Shown: in pieces, positions 24,524 to 33,599 of the stretch
How the letters are laid out: each line of letters opens with the position of its first letter
Position numbering within the stretch: position 1 is the stretch's first letter
Origin: Phycisphaera sp. TMED9
GTDB taxonomy: Bacteria; Planctomycetota; Phycisphaerae; Phycisphaerales; SM1A02
Reading direction: 5' to 3'
Length of the DNA: 41,546 bases
Assembly (NCBI GenBank): GCA_002167845.2
Contig: NHBO02000057.1
Location: 51,009-92,554, forward strand
The notes under the pieces: model-generated
Database searches by the model: none
The model's input: the letters and a program-made list of their open reading frames with translations, nothing else
Told to the model about the DNA's origin: nothing
Program-made: the position numbers and the translations under genes

Positions 24524-25435
24524 TCAAGTCTCGGATTGATCGGACAGATGAGACTCTCCGCGGCCACGCGCGAGATCGACCTGCTTCTGTCGTTCCGCGA
24601 ACCGAGCCTTCTGTTCATCGGTGGTGCGGTCGTGACACCGTGGGCAGCTCACGCCTTCCAGGAACAGATCCGATTCGCGGTCGGCGTCCCGAATGGGATG
24701 CCGACACGCGCGGCAGAGCGCGTAGTCGCCGACCTTCAGTCCGTGGCCGACGGAGACTCGTTCGTCGAAGACGAAGCACTCGCCGGTCCAGAGACTTTCT
24801 TCCTCCGGGATACGTTCGAGATACTTGAGGATGCCACCTTCAAGGTGATAGACCTCCTTCACCCCGGACTGCTTGAGCAGCGCCGTCGATTTCTCGCAAC
24901 GAATGCCGCCGGTGCAGAACATCGCGACCCGCGGTTGTCGGGCCGGGTCGATTCGATCCTCGAGCCACTCCGGGAGCTGGCCGAATGATTCGATCTCGGG
25001 ATCGATGGCGTTCCGAAACGAGCCGATCTCGACCTCGTAGTCGTTTCGAGTATCGATCACGATGACGTCCGGATCGCTGATCAACGCGTTCCAGTCCTCG
25101 GGTTTGACGTAGGTGCCGGTCAGGTGCGACGGGTCGATTCCCTCGACGCCCATGGTGACGATCTCGCGTTTGAGCCGGACCCGCATCTTTCGGAATGGTT
25201 GGCGAGTCGCCTCGGATTCCTTCCAGGTCAGGTCGGCGAGGCGAGGGTCTTCCTGGAGGTGATCGATGACCGCCATCACTCCCTCCCGGTTTCCCGAGAT
25301 GGTGGCGTTGATGCCTTCCGGGGCGAGAAGGATGATCCCTCGAATGTCATGAACTCGGCAGCACGCTTCGATCGGGCCTTGCAACGAGGCGTGATCCTCG
25401 AGCGTGACGAATCGATAGAAGGTGGCGACAAGCAT
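24524..25435 (-). CDS. trhO: tRNA uridine(34) hydroxylase, rhodanese type
   Basis: A 303-residue TrhO (YceA) protein, which hydroxylates wobble uridine 34 of tRNAs using oxygen on the way to 5-carboxymethoxy- or methoxyuridine. The N-terminal ferredoxin-like domain (about 1-95: RGIILLAPEGINATISG) is followed by the rhodanese domain with the active loop FCTGGIRCEKS (C174 and C180), and GTYVKPEDWNALI and RNDYEVEIGSFRNAIDP before it. A C-terminal CRACRHPI...CPRCHDR set of four cysteines probably binds zinc, as in longer bacterial members. Start ATG 25435 begins LVATFYRFV as in homologues. It lies 32 bases downstream of the YdhR-like gene. Confidence 0.93.
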   Translation of the reverse strand: MLVATFYRFVTLEDHASLQGPIEACCRVHDIRGIILLAPEGINATISGNREGVMAVIDHLQEDPRLADLTWKESEATRQPFRKMRVRLKREIVTMGVEGIDPSHLTGTYVKPEDWNALISDPDVIVIDTRNDYEVEIGSFRNAIDPEIESFGQLPEWLEDRIDPARQPRVAMFCTGGIRCEKSTALLKQSGVKEVYHLEGGILKYLERIPEEESLWTGECFVFDERVSVGHGLKVGDYALCRACRHPIRDADRESDLFLEGVSCPRCHDRTTDEQKARFAERQKQVDLARGRGESHLSDQSET

Positions 25436-25467
25436 GCGATTGGGTTTCGGAACGAACGACCCGCGTT

Positions 25468-25770
25468 CTAGGCCACGCCGGTCACTTTGGACGGCCCCGC
25501 CAGCATCTCGAAATCGGTCGCGGTGATGTTTGCGAATGCCGGGTTGCTGCCAAGCGAGTTGTAAAGTTCGCTCTGCTGGTAGTCGAGCATCGCCTGCTTG
25601 TCCTTCCAGAGGTAGACGCCGCCGTAGGTGTTCGTTTCCTCGTTGGCGAGCCACTTCTTGGAGACCAGGCCGGGAACGGCGGCGAAGTCCGCGGCGACTT
25701 CGCCGCAGACGCCTTCGTACTGGTCACGAGTGATGTCGTTCAAATTGAAGTTGATGATGAGGATGTGCAT
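25468..25770 (-). CDS. YdhR-like dimeric alpha/beta-barrel protein
   Basis: A 100-residue cytoplasmic protein. MHILIINFNLNDITRDQYEGVCGEVAADFAAVPGLVSKKWL and GGVYLWKDKQAMLDYQQSEL fit the dimeric alpha+beta barrel (ABM/YdhR) superfamily, which includes small monooxygenases and stress proteins. No cofactor site is discernible. The start at 25770 fits the beginning of the first strand; five extra residues would be added by an upstream ATG at 25785. Probably cotranscribed with trhO; whether that reflects function is unclear. Divergent from the dpaL gene. Confidence 0.78.
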   Translation of the reverse strand: MHILIINFNLNDITRDQYEGVCGEVAADFAAVPGLVSKKWLANEETNTYGGVYLWKDKQAMLDYQQSELYNSLGSNPAFANITATDFEMLAGPSKVTGVA

Positions 25771-25952
25771 GTTGCGATGGTACATCGTTTCGCGAGTTTG
25801 GATGGCCCTGACGGCCTCGTGGCCTCACCCGGTGGGATCGTGCATCGGTCGCTCGACTACGATCCCCGGCTGGGGAATCCCGAGCAGGCCTCGATCTGGT
25901 GAAGTCCTGCGGTACCGCGTGGGTTTCAGAGGGATGACGGAAGGTCGGCATC

Positions 25953-27119
25953 ATGATTCGGCGACATTTCTGGAACGATCAGGCGGGTCTCGGTCAGGGT
26001 TGCCCCGAGTCGCTCGAAAAAGTGATTCCCGTGGCGGCGCGGCGACAGGCCCGCACGGTGATCGGTGGTTGGTCCGGGTATCAACCGACCGAGTTACGTT
26101 CGCTCGGCGCCATCGCCGAGCAACTGGAACTGGGCGCCGTCTTCTATAAGGATGAAGAGTCGCGATTCGAAATCTCGAGCTTCAAGGCGCTCGGCGGCGC
26201 GTACGCGGTGCAGTGTCTGCTTCGCGACGTCTTCGAGGAGGTGACCGGGAGGTCCGTCACGCTCGAGGACGTCGAACGGAACCACCACCCGGATCTGGCG
26301 GCGGACGTCACCGTGGTGACCGCGACCGACGGAAATCACGGCCGTTCCGTGGCGTGGGGTGCGGAGCGATTCGGCTGCGGTTGCGTGATCCACATGCATG
26401 AACAGGTGAGCCTCGGTCGACAAGCAGCGGTCGAAGCGTTCGGCGCGACCGTCCGGCGGGTACCGGGGAACTACGACGATTCGGTCCGGGCCGCAGCGCG
26501 GGATGCCGCACTGAACGGCTGGTTCGTGGTCTCCGACACCTCGTGGCCCGGTTACGAGGACATTCCGCGATCGGTGATGGCGGGTTACACCGTCATGTCG
26601 AGTGAAGCGATGGAGCAGTGGCCGCTCGACGCGCCACCGACCCACGTGTTTCTCCAGGGTGGGTGCGGAGGAATGGCGGCGGCGATCGGCATCGATCTCT
26701 GGTCCCGCTCCGGCGAGGACCGGCCTCGGATCGTGATCGTCGAGCCGGAACCGGCGGCGTGTCTCTACGAGAGTGCCACGGCGGGCGAACTTCGAATGGT
26801 GGACATCACCACGGAGACCGTCATGGCGGGACTCTCCTGTGGCGAGGTGTCGCTCGTCGCCTGGCCGGTCATCGCCGCGGCGGTCGACGACTTTCTCACG
26901 ATCGGCGACGAGTCGATCGGCCCGCTGATGCGACGTCTGGCCCGTGAGTCGTCGATCGTTGCCGGTGAATCGGCGGTGGCTGGTCTCGCCGGACTCATGG
27001 CGGCAGCGGCCGATTCGGACGTCGCCCGGCGATTGGGACTGTCCGCGGAGAGCCGCGTCCTTCTGTTCGGAACCGAAGGCGCGACCGACCCCGAGGTGTA
27101 TCGACGTCTCGTCGACTGA
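25953..27119 (+). CDS. dpaL: Diaminopropionate ammonia-lyase
   Basis: A 388-residue fold-type II PLP enzyme of the diaminopropionate ammonia-lyase (YgeX) type, converting 2,3-diaminopropionate to pyruvate and ammonia. The PLP lysine is K78 in SSFKALGGAYAVQ. Other family blocks: VVTATDGNHGRSVAWGAERFG, NYDDSVRAAARDAALNGWFVVSDTSWPGYEDIP, VFLQGGCGGMAAAI (phosphate-binding glycine loop) and the late LFGTEGATDPEVYRRL. Threonine deaminases lack the YDDSVR and GYEDIP blocks, which supports this call. No related gene (carbamate kinase, YgeW-like) is nearby, so it may be a stand-alone detoxification or catabolic enzyme. Ends nine bases from the convergent GH16 gene. Confidence 0.92.
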   Translation: MIRRHFWNDQAGLGQGCPESLEKVIPVAARRQARTVIGGWSGYQPTELRSLGAIAEQLELGAVFYKDEESRFEISSFKALGGAYAVQCLLRDVFEEVTGRSVTLEDVERNHHPDLAADVTVVTATDGNHGRSVAWGAERFGCGCVIHMHEQVSLGRQAAVEAFGATVRRVPGNYDDSVRAAARDAALNGWFVVSDTSWPGYEDIPRSVMAGYTVMSSEAMEQWPLDAPPTHVFLQGGCGGMAAAIGIDLWSRSGEDRPRIVIVEPEPAACLYESATAGELRMVDITTETVMAGLSCGEVSLVAWPVIAAAVDDFLTIGDESIGPLMRRLARESSIVAGESAVAGLAGLMAAAADSDVARRLGLSAESRVLLFGTEGATDPEVYRRLVD

Positions 27120-27128
27120 TCGCCGCCG

Positions 27129-29297
27129 TCATCGCATGGTCCAGTCTGCGAGCAGTCGTGCGAGATCGCCACCGTCCACGAGGCCCGATCCGTCGAGGTC
27201 GGCCTCGGCCAACGCCGTGTTCCACGCCGCGAGCAGGATGGCGAGGTCGCCGCCGTCGACGCGTCCGTCGAGGTTGATGTCCGCGGAGACGATGTCGATC
27301 GGATCGATCGGATCCGGATACTCATCGGGACTCGCCCACGCGAGATTCGGAACCGTCTCGTCCACCCAGCGATCGCGCGCCTCGTCGAACGGGGTGATCC
27401 GGACCCAGGCGATGTGCGCCGCGGTGGTGTCGAAATTCGGATTGCCGGTCCAGCCCACGTCGCCCGCGTAGCCGGCGGCCGGGAACCAGGTGCCGAGCCA
27501 GAACCGGGCGGCGCGGAAGGGGACGTTACCCTGCCCGAATTCCACGTCGTGGAGTTCGTCGACCAGTCGTCCATCGAGCAACCATCGGACCGACCCGACG
27601 TCGGTCCGGTTGATCGCCTCGTCGCCGAGATCACTTCCCGATCGCCACTCGATCGTGAAGGTGTGGTACCGGCCGTCGAGGGCTTCGGTCGCGAGATCGA
27701 GCGGCTTGCCGAATTCATCGGTCAGCACTTTTCGTCCCTTGTGCTCTCCGCCTTCTCCGCCGAACTGACCGCCCCAGGAATTGGTCCGGGCCTTGGTGAA
27801 GGCGAAGTTGCCGGTGTCGGAGCCCGCGAGGTCGGTCGGGAACTCCCAGTCGATCTCGGTGTTCCGCCGCGGATTGGGCTCGTGCCAGTATTCCGCCTCG
27901 CCCATGCGGTGATCGATGTAGTGGAAGGGCCAGAAGGCGGTGCAGGTTCCGTATTCCGGGGCGACGCGGGCGCGGACCTCGTACCGGCCGGACGCGTAGT
28001 ACGAGCGGGTCGCGATCGCGGCCCCGACCCGGGTGGTTCGGCCGTTGTGTTCGAGATCGCCGGAATAGAGGTCCCCGTGGGCTTCGAGGCGGAGCGCGAC
28101 GATCGGTTCACCGTCGTCGAAGTCCTCGACCAGGATGACGTTGTCGGGTGCGACACCGCCGTTGTCACCACCCCATGCCTTGCCGGAGATCAGCCAGCGA
28201 TCGGGATCGAGCGTGCCGTCGGAGAAGTCGTCGAAGAAGACCTCGGAAGTCCGCGCGGGCGGTGACTCGACGGTCGGCGACCATTCGTCGCCCCGGGCGG
28301 TGAACCGGACGTCGCGAAACCACGCGGATCCCGGTTGGTTCTTCCAGTTCTCGAGCGTGAGCTTCCCCTGTCGCAGCCATTGGTCGTTCGTCCGGATGTC
28401 GAGTTCGATGGTCTCCCACTCGGAATTCGAGAAGGAGCGGGTGACGAGAAACTCGTCGGCACCCGTGAAGTAGACCGTTCCCACGACGTCCGGATCCGTT
28501 CGGACGTCCACGGAGAGCAGCCACTCGCCTTCGGGTGGGAGCAGGACGTCCAGCGGTTGGGACGCTCTTGACGTATCCGCGGTCGACAGCAACTGGAGCG
28601 TCGGCGTCGCGTCGATTTCCTGAATTGATGCGTTGAGTCCCAGCGCCCAGGCACCGCCGTCGGGATCATCGAAGGCCGGATTTCGCAGCAGTGAGTCGCC
28701 CGCGTCGGGAACGATCGTGATGACGGGCGCCTCCGCCCAGGGAGGCTCGCCGGGATCTGCTTCCGGAGGCGGCTGCCGACCTTCCCAGGCCCGCACCGAA
28801 TCGAATTCGACGATGGCGTCGCGATCGGTCTGCCAACCCTGGAGGTACACCTCGAATGCCGTGGCGTCCTCGTCGACGTGGACCTCGAATCGGCGTTCGA
28901 GCCATCGGTTTTCGTCGTCAATCGCGACCCAGCCGTGCGCCTTCCCGATCTGGGCGCCGTTTCGGACCCCGAGGATCGGCGGTACGAGTCGATCCGTGGT
29001 CCGAATTCGGGCGGCGATCGTGTAGCGCCCGCGGGGCGTGAGATCTTCGATCCACTGCGAGAGTTCGGCGGTCTGATTGGATCGGGGTTCGAGACGGGCC
29101 GAGTTGGAGCCCTCGTGGGCGTCGCTCCCGATCGAGACCGGTCCGGTGGTGGTCCAGCCGTCGAATCCGGACTCGAACGAGCCGTTTTCGATGAGATCGC
29201 CACCGGCTTGAACCGCGGCGACGGTCGTCGCGAGGGTGGTCAGCAGGACCATCCCCACGCGGCGTGGGGTGGGGTGTGTGTCGGTTCTTCCAAGCAT
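27129..29297 (-). CDS. GH16-like glycoside hydrolase with CBM-type domains and dockerin-like tail
   Basis: A 722-residue secreted polysaccharide hydrolase. Signal peptide: residues 1-31 (hydrophobic VGMVLLTTLATTVAAVQAG). Two carbohydrate-binding beta-sandwich modules of the CBM4/9 type follow (NGSFESGFDGWTTTGP at about 38 and LRNPAFDDPDGGAWALGLN at about 207). The catalytic domain (about 360-660) has the GH16 signature E481-I-D483-W-E485 (regular ExDxE form: nucleophile, helper, acid/base), with WFLHYIDH-like FWPFHYIDHRMGEAEYW before it and WLLDGRLVDE after it. A dockerin-like pair ends it (DINLDGRVDGGD, DLDGSGLVDGGD). Substrate, likely beta-1,3/1,4-glucan or a marine galactan, cannot be deduced. 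AAGGAG lies seven bases before the ATG. Confidence 0.9.
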   Translation of the reverse strand: MLGRTDTHPTPRRVGMVLLTTLATTVAAVQAGGDLIENGSFESGFDGWTTTGPVSIGSDAHEGSNSARLEPRSNQTAELSQWIEDLTPRGRYTIAARIRTTDRLVPPILGVRNGAQIGKAHGWVAIDDENRWLERRFEVHVDEDATAFEVYLQGWQTDRDAIVEFDSVRAWEGRQPPPEADPGEPPWAEAPVITIVPDAGDSLLRNPAFDDPDGGAWALGLNASIQEIDATPTLQLLSTADTSRASQPLDVLLPPEGEWLLSVDVRTDPDVVGTVYFTGADEFLVTRSFSNSEWETIELDIRTNDQWLRQGKLTLENWKNQPGSAWFRDVRFTARGDEWSPTVESPPARTSEVFFDDFSDGTLDPDRWLISGKAWGGDNGGVAPDNVILVEDFDDGEPIVALRLEAHGDLYSGDLEHNGRTTRVGAAIATRSYYASGRYEVRARVAPEYGTCTAFWPFHYIDHRMGEAEYWHEPNPRRNTEIDWEFPTDLAGSDTGNFAFTKARTNSWGGQFGGEGGEHKGRKVLTDEFGKPLDLATEALDGRYHTFTIEWRSGSDLGDEAINRTDVGSVRWLLDGRLVDELHDVEFGQGNVPFRAARFWLGTWFPAAGYAGDVGWTGNPNFDTTAAHIAWVRITPFDEARDRWVDETVPNLAWASPDEYPDPIDPIDIVSADINLDGRVDGGDLAILLAAWNTALAEADLDGSGLVDGGDLARLLADWTMR

Positions 29298-29531
29298 GTC
29301 GTCGCTCCTTGTAAGACGCCCGAATCTCGCTCGCATGGGCCGAGCGGGGATCGGTCGTCGAATATGCCCCGCGACGGGATACGCAAGCTTTACCGAGGCG
29401 GTTCGCCGCGGACTTCAAATCGAGAAACATGCGCCGCGGCGGAGACCATCGCCCTGCGATCAGCACCGGTGACGGTGGATGGGGCGATGGTCGTCGAGCG
29501 GTGGCCATCATCCGTCGGTCGGAATGAAGAA

Positions 29532-29557
29532 ACGACCCCGGCCGGAGCCGGGGTCGT
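29532..29557 (-). terminator. Intrinsic terminator after the beta-helix gene
   Basis: An 11-bp perfect stem, ACGACCCCGGC (29532-29542) with GCCGGGGTCGT (29547-29557), closes a four-base loop. Read on the minus strand it is followed by TTTCTTCATTC and lies 62 bases beyond the stop at 29619. On the plus strand no T-run follows, so it is assigned to the minus strand. Confidence 0.75.
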
Positions 29558-29618
29558 CGTCGATCTTCATGTCGGACCGCGATGCCGCGAGCCGAAGGTC
29601 ATCGGTGATCATCCGAGT

Positions 29619-30578
29619 TCACTCGGACCAGGCGGCGAGCATCAGGCCGAGGTCCGCACCGCCGACGGTGTCGTCGCCGTTCAGGTCGCCGAGGCCCGGC
29701 TGCCCCCAGTTCGCGAGCAGGAGTCCGAGGTCGGCGCCGTTCACGGCGTTGTCGCCGTTGAGGTCGGCGTCGATCCCGTCGAAGGTGCAGTCGCAGGAAT
29801 CGTCAATGCATCCCATGACCATGGTGATCGTCCCGCCGAAGACCTGGGACGTGCTCGGTACGTCCGAGGCGTCGTTGGCGCAGATGCGAGTGCCGTCAAG
29901 CACGATCTCCCCCTCGGAACTCATGCCGAAGCCGCCCCCGCTGTGTTCCGCCGAATTGCCGCTGACTTCGGTGTCGATGAGCCTCACAAGGCCCTCCGAG
30001 ATCCAGCCGGCGCCACCGTAGCCACTGTCGAACTTCGGATGCGACACGGTGTTCCCAGAGATCTCGCACGAATCGAAGGTGATGGGCAGGCCGGGGAGGG
30101 TTTTCAGGAACATGCCGCCGCCCTGGGTTTCGGCGTGGTTTCCACTGATCACGCAGTTCTCGAGATCCACGAGGGAATGCCTGACCCACAGGCCGCCGCC
30201 GAATTCAGCGAAACCATTGGTGATCACGACATTCTCCACTCGAGCGGTTTCACCGACCGCCAGGATGATGGCGAGGACCTGTCCGGCGCCCTGGCCGTCG
30301 AGAATCGTCGCGGGCCGGCCCTTGCCGTCCACGGCGCCGCGAATCTCGACGCTCGGTCCGTAGATCAAAACGGGATTCTCGAGCAGGTAGGTGCCGGCGG
30401 CGATCTCGATCACGTCGCCGGAGGTCGCGACGGCGGCGGCCGCGGCGGGGTCGGTGAAATCGCAGGAGCCGTCGAGGCAGACGGTGATGGTCTCGGCGCT
30501 CGTCACGCTGCAGGCGAGGCCGGCGATCGCGATGGTCGCGAGGAGATGGTTGCGGTTGGGAAGCGTCTTCGAGTTCAT
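29619..30578 (-). CDS. Right-handed beta-helix protein with dockerin-like tail
   Basis: A 319-residue exported protein. Signal peptide about 1-28 (ending VTSAE). Residues about 30-255 show parallel beta-helix repeats with short turns: VIEIAAGTYLLENPVLIYGPSVEIRG, ILDGQGAG, VENVVITNGFAEFGGGLWV, LENCVISGNHAETQGGGMFL, FDSCEISGNTVSH and IDTEVSGNSAEHSGGGF. This fold occurs in pectate-lyase-like polysaccharide lyases and surface proteins, but no catalytic set is clear. The tail has two loops (DLNGDNAVNGAD, DLNGDDTVGGAD) each followed by LGL(L/M)LA.W. AGGGG precedes the ATG by about seven bases. A terminator follows at 29532-29557. Confidence 0.85.
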   Translation of the reverse strand: MNSKTLPNRNHLLATIAIAGLACSVTSAETITVCLDGSCDFTDPAAAAAVATSGDVIEIAAGTYLLENPVLIYGPSVEIRGAVDGKGRPATILDGQGAGQVLAIILAVGETARVENVVITNGFAEFGGGLWVRHSLVDLENCVISGNHAETQGGGMFLKTLPGLPITFDSCEISGNTVSHPKFDSGYGGAGWISEGLVRLIDTEVSGNSAEHSGGGFGMSSEGEIVLDGTRICANDASDVPSTSQVFGGTITMVMGCIDDSCDCTFDGIDADLNGDNAVNGADLGLLLANWGQPGLGDLNGDDTVGGADLGLMLAAWSE

Positions 30579-30944
30579 TGATCACCCCTGAGTCTGATGG
30601 AGAAGGCATGGCGTCCGCGTGGGACGATGCTCTTTGTCGGACGAATGAGTCTAGCAGGTGTTCTTTCAAAATCAGGTTCATGCGGAATAATAGATGGAGC
30701 CAAAAACTCACTGCAGGTCAGAAGATGCACCGGCTTGTAGTCGCTTCGGGGTACGGGTCGGCGGAAAAGTCCGCCGCATCTCGTCGTCACGCTCCGGCCC
30801 GACGCGGAAGCCCGCGGCTTCGTCTCCGTCGCGACCGGAATTCGAAGGATCGCGTACCCGGGGAAGGGTACGCGCGTCGGCCGGTCCCTCCGGTTTCGGG
30901 CCCGAGTCCCGGCGAGATCGCCACGGTCATGCGATGATCGATGC
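30579..30944. other. Divergent intergenic region with a nine-bp hairpin
   Basis: This 366-base interval holds no credible gene and should carry promoters for the divergent beta-helix and two-HTH regulator genes. CGCGTACCC (30851-30859) and GGGTACGCG (30866-30874) form a perfect nine-bp stem with loop GGGGAA, about 70 bases ahead of the regulator start. There is no U-tract, so an operator or RNA structure is possible. The section 30660-30720 is AT-rich (TTCTTTCAAAATC, GGAATAATAG). Confidence 0.45.
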
Positions 30945-31829
30945 ATGAGCGTATCGATGACGTTGGATGCCGCGGACCCGGGGGTGCTTGAACTTCTCTC
31001 CGATCCCGTGGCGATGCGGACCTGGGAGTTCGTTCGAAGTGCGAACGCCACCAAGACGATCTCGGAGCTCGTGTCCGTCACCGGCCTCGAGGCTGCGGAG
31101 CTCCATCGTCAGGCGGACGCCCTCCTCGCGATGAACCTGCTCCGCGCGATTCGCGCCCGCAAGCCGCGTCGCGAAGTCGGGTATCGCGCGACCTGCGATC
31201 AGATCGTCGTCGCCTTCGACGAGCATGACGAGGAGATCGTGTCCCGTCTCTTCGCCGTGGGTGAGGCGGTGAATCGGGATTTCGCCGCCGTCGTCGAGCG
31301 GCACGCCGATCCCGAGTTCCATTCGAAGGCTGGGTTCCGATTCCAGATGTGCGGCACCTATCGTCTCTCGAACGAGGAGCTCGCGGAACTTCGGCGCCGG
31401 GTGCTCGCGGTGGTCTCCTTCCTCAACATGCCGCGGAATTCCGGCAAGGGAGGAGGTGATCGGGACGAGGTCGATCCAGGTTGCAACCAGGCGATCCAAA
31501 TCGCGCTCGAACCGCTCGTCGGGGGACTGCTGCCGACGCCGACGATCACCACGTCGCCACGTTCGAAGCTCAAGCTCTGGGATGGCTCCACCGCGGACTC
31601 GGCGGGGCTTCCCGCGCTCACGGCTAGGGAACGCGAGGTGTCGCTCGCGCTCGCGGACGGTCTGTCGCGGGCCCAGGTCGCGGATCGACTGCGGGTGTCG
31701 GTGCACACCGTGTCCACGCTCGCCCGTCGGGCGTACAAGAAGCTCGGGGTCACGAGCCAGGCCGAACTGACGGCGCGGCTGACGGGACACGATCGCGAGG
31801 TTCCCGGGGACGACCAGGATGTGGAATGA
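30945..31829 (+). CDS. Regulator with N-terminal ArsR-like wHTH and C-terminal LuxR-type HTH
   Basis: A 294-residue cytoplasmic protein with two helix-turn-helix domains. Residues about 15-85 are winged-helix-like: LLSDPVAMRTWEFVRSA, then TISELVSVTGLEAAELHRQADALLAMNLLRA and a basic wing KPRREVGYRAT. Residues about 225-287 are a GerE/LuxR HTH: LTAREREVSLALADGLSRAQVADRLRVSVHTVSTLARRAYKKLGVTSQAELTARL. The middle (about 90-215) is helical with a variable, glycine-rich insertion (NSGKGGGDRDE), possibly a sensor. Most LuxR-type proteins carry a receiver, PAS or autoinducer domain instead. No SD is obvious upstream of ATG 30945; 30957 is an in-frame alternative. A DinB gene follows; its start is just after this stop. 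Confidence 0.75.
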   Translation: MSVSMTLDAADPGVLELLSDPVAMRTWEFVRSANATKTISELVSVTGLEAAELHRQADALLAMNLLRAIRARKPRREVGYRATCDQIVVAFDEHDEEIVSRLFAVGEAVNRDFAAVVERHADPEFHSKAGFRFQMCGTYRLSNEELAELRRRVLAVVSFLNMPRNSGKGGGDRDEVDPGCNQAIQIALEPLVGGLLPTPTITTSPRSKLKLWDGSTADSAGLPALTAREREVSLALADGLSRAQVADRLRVSVHTVSTLARRAYKKLGVTSQAELTARLTGHDREVPGDDQDVE

Positions 31830-31873
31830 CGCCGATCCGGAAGGGGAGTACGATTCGGGCTGGAGAAAACCAC

Positions 31874-32362
31874 ATGCTCGAACATCTGCTCTTCGTCTAT
31901 GAATTCAATCTCAAGCACCTCCGCTACTTCGTCGAGGATCTGACGCCGGAACAGTGCGTTCAGCAGCCGAACGGCCTGATCAACCACCCCGCGTGGCAGA
32001 TCGGGCACCTCGCCCTCGCGGCCGACCTCGCCGCATTCGAGCTCGGGGCCGATCAGACGTTTCCGCAGGAATGGGCCGAGCGGTTCTTTCCGGGCGCCCC
32101 GATCACGGCGGAGGTCGCCGACTACCCGTCGATGACCGAGCTCGTCGATCAGCTGGCGACCCAGCATGCGCGGGTCGCCGCGCTGCTTCCGAACGCGACC
32201 GAGGCTCAGCTCGCGGCTCCCTGCCAGATGGAGATGCTGCATCGCCGCTTCTCCAAGGTCGGTGACTTCATCGCCTACATCATGACCGGCCACGAGGGTG
32301 TGCACGTCGGGCAACTCGCCTGCTGGCGACGGGAGATGGGAATCCCGCGCGAAGATCTCTGA
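31874..32362 (+). CDS. DinB family metal-dependent protein
   Basis: A 162-residue four-helix-bundle protein of the DinB/YfiT superfamily. The metal-binding histidines are visible in NHPAWQIGHLALAA (H38 and H45) and near the C-terminus in MTGHEGVHVGQLACWRREM, as in DinB and in bacillithiol or mycothiol transferases. FFPGAPIT and the helix DQLATQHARVAAL fit the fold. The true thiol or substrate is unknown. ATG 31874 with GGAG eight bases upstream is preferred; an earlier ATG at 31826 overlaps the stop of the preceding regulator and adds 16 unconserved residues. Co-directional with the regulator, likely one transcript. Confidence 0.85.
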   Translation: MLEHLLFVYEFNLKHLRYFVEDLTPEQCVQQPNGLINHPAWQIGHLALAADLAAFELGADQTFPQEWAERFFPGAPITAEVADYPSMTELVDQLATQHARVAALLPNATEAQLAAPCQMEMLHRRFSKVGDFIAYIMTGHEGVHVGQLACWRREMGIPREDL

Positions 32363-32443
32363 TCTTCACGGGGCTCTCTCCCCGAGGGATCCGGACCTGA
32401 TTCGTCGTGGATTCGACTTGATGTCGTTAGAGTGGGAAGGACG

Positions 32444-33463
32444 ATGAACGATCCAGGTTCACACACGAGTCTCCCCGCCCCGGAATCGAGCCGCCGCACT
32501 TTTTTGAAAGTTGTGGGTGCCGCTTCGCTCTCTTTCGCACTGCCTTCCTTCGCGGTCGCCGCGGTTCGGAGATTGCAGGGCTCTGTCAGCCTGGGCGTCA
32601 TCGCCGATCTCCATCACGATGTGATGCATGACGGCGACGTTCGTCTTGATGCGTTTCTTCAAGCGATGGCGACGAAGCAGCCGGATGCGCTCGTGCAGCT
32701 TGGAGACTTCGCCTATCCGCAACCGAAGAATCGAAATCTCATCGATCGATTCAACGCGGCCCACGAGCAATCGCTCCATGTCATCGGCAATCACGACACG
32801 GACGCCGGTTCGACCACGGAGCAGTGCATCGAGATGTGGGGCATGCCGGATCGGTACTACATGAAGGACATCAAAGGCATCCAACTGCTGGTGCTCGATG
32901 GAAACGACTCCGGTTCACCGGACTACAAGGGCGGCTACCCCTCATACATCGGCCCGGAACAGGTGGCGTGGTTGAAGGACCGCCTGAAGGCGATCGATGG
33001 ACCGATCATCGTGGCGAGTCACCAGCCGTTGGCGGGACCGTACGCAGTCGACAATGCGGACGAGATCCAGGCCGTGCTGGGCAGTGCCGCCGACAAGGTG
33101 ATCCTCGCAATCAATGGTCATTCGCACATCGACGAGATCCGTCGAGTCGGGAACATCACCTACTTGCACGTCAACTCCGCGTCGTACAAGTGGGTCGGCG
33201 GCGACCATCGCCATCGGAGTTACGGCGAAGACGTGCACGAAGGACATCCCTGGATCTCGTACACCTGTCCCTATCGAGATCCGCTCTTCGCGACCATCAC
33301 GATCGATCCTGAAGACCTCGCCGTCCGCGTCGAGGGGACCGGGAGCCGTTGGGTGGGCGAGACCCCGGCGGAACTCGGCGTGGATCGCCATCCGGAACTG
33401 ATCCATGGGGAACAGATCGCGCCGAGGATTCGAGACCGACGCATTTCGAGAGTGCGAAGATGA
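32444..33463 (+). CDS. Tat-exported metallophosphoesterase
   Basis: A 339-residue calcineurin-like phosphoesterase. The Tat motif SRRTFLKVVGA lies at residues 16-26, followed by SLSFALPSFAVAA. The dimetal site reads VIADLHHDV (D and H), QLGDFAYP, IGNHD, ASHQPL and NGHSHIDE, the complete calcineurin order D-x-H, GD, GNHD, H, GHxH. A role in hydrolysis of phosphodiesters or nucleotides outside the cytoplasm is probable. The C-terminal RDRRISRVRR is basic and unconserved. ATG 32444 is preferred over the GTG at 32432; AAGGA stands very close to it (two to four bases), so the start is not certain. Confidence 0.88.
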   Translation: MNDPGSHTSLPAPESSRRTFLKVVGAASLSFALPSFAVAAVRRLQGSVSLGVIADLHHDVMHDGDVRLDAFLQAMATKQPDALVQLGDFAYPQPKNRNLIDRFNAAHEQSLHVIGNHDTDAGSTTEQCIEMWGMPDRYYMKDIKGIQLLVLDGNDSGSPDYKGGYPSYIGPEQVAWLKDRLKAIDGPIIVASHQPLAGPYAVDNADEIQAVLGSAADKVILAINGHSHIDEIRRVGNITYLHVNSASYKWVGGDHRHRSYGEDVHEGHPWISYTCPYRDPLFATITIDPEDLAVRVEGTGSRWVGETPAELGVDRHPELIHGEQIAPRIRDRRISRVRR

Positions 33464-33599
33464 TCGGTCGGTCCGGCGTCGGGGTGGGCAGCCGCCGCTC
33501 GGAAACTTCCTGATTCTTGAATCGAGTGAATAATCGGAAGAGAAACCGACGCTACGCGGTCCGCTCGGAGACTGCATCGGCTTTCATCTGGAACGTCTC

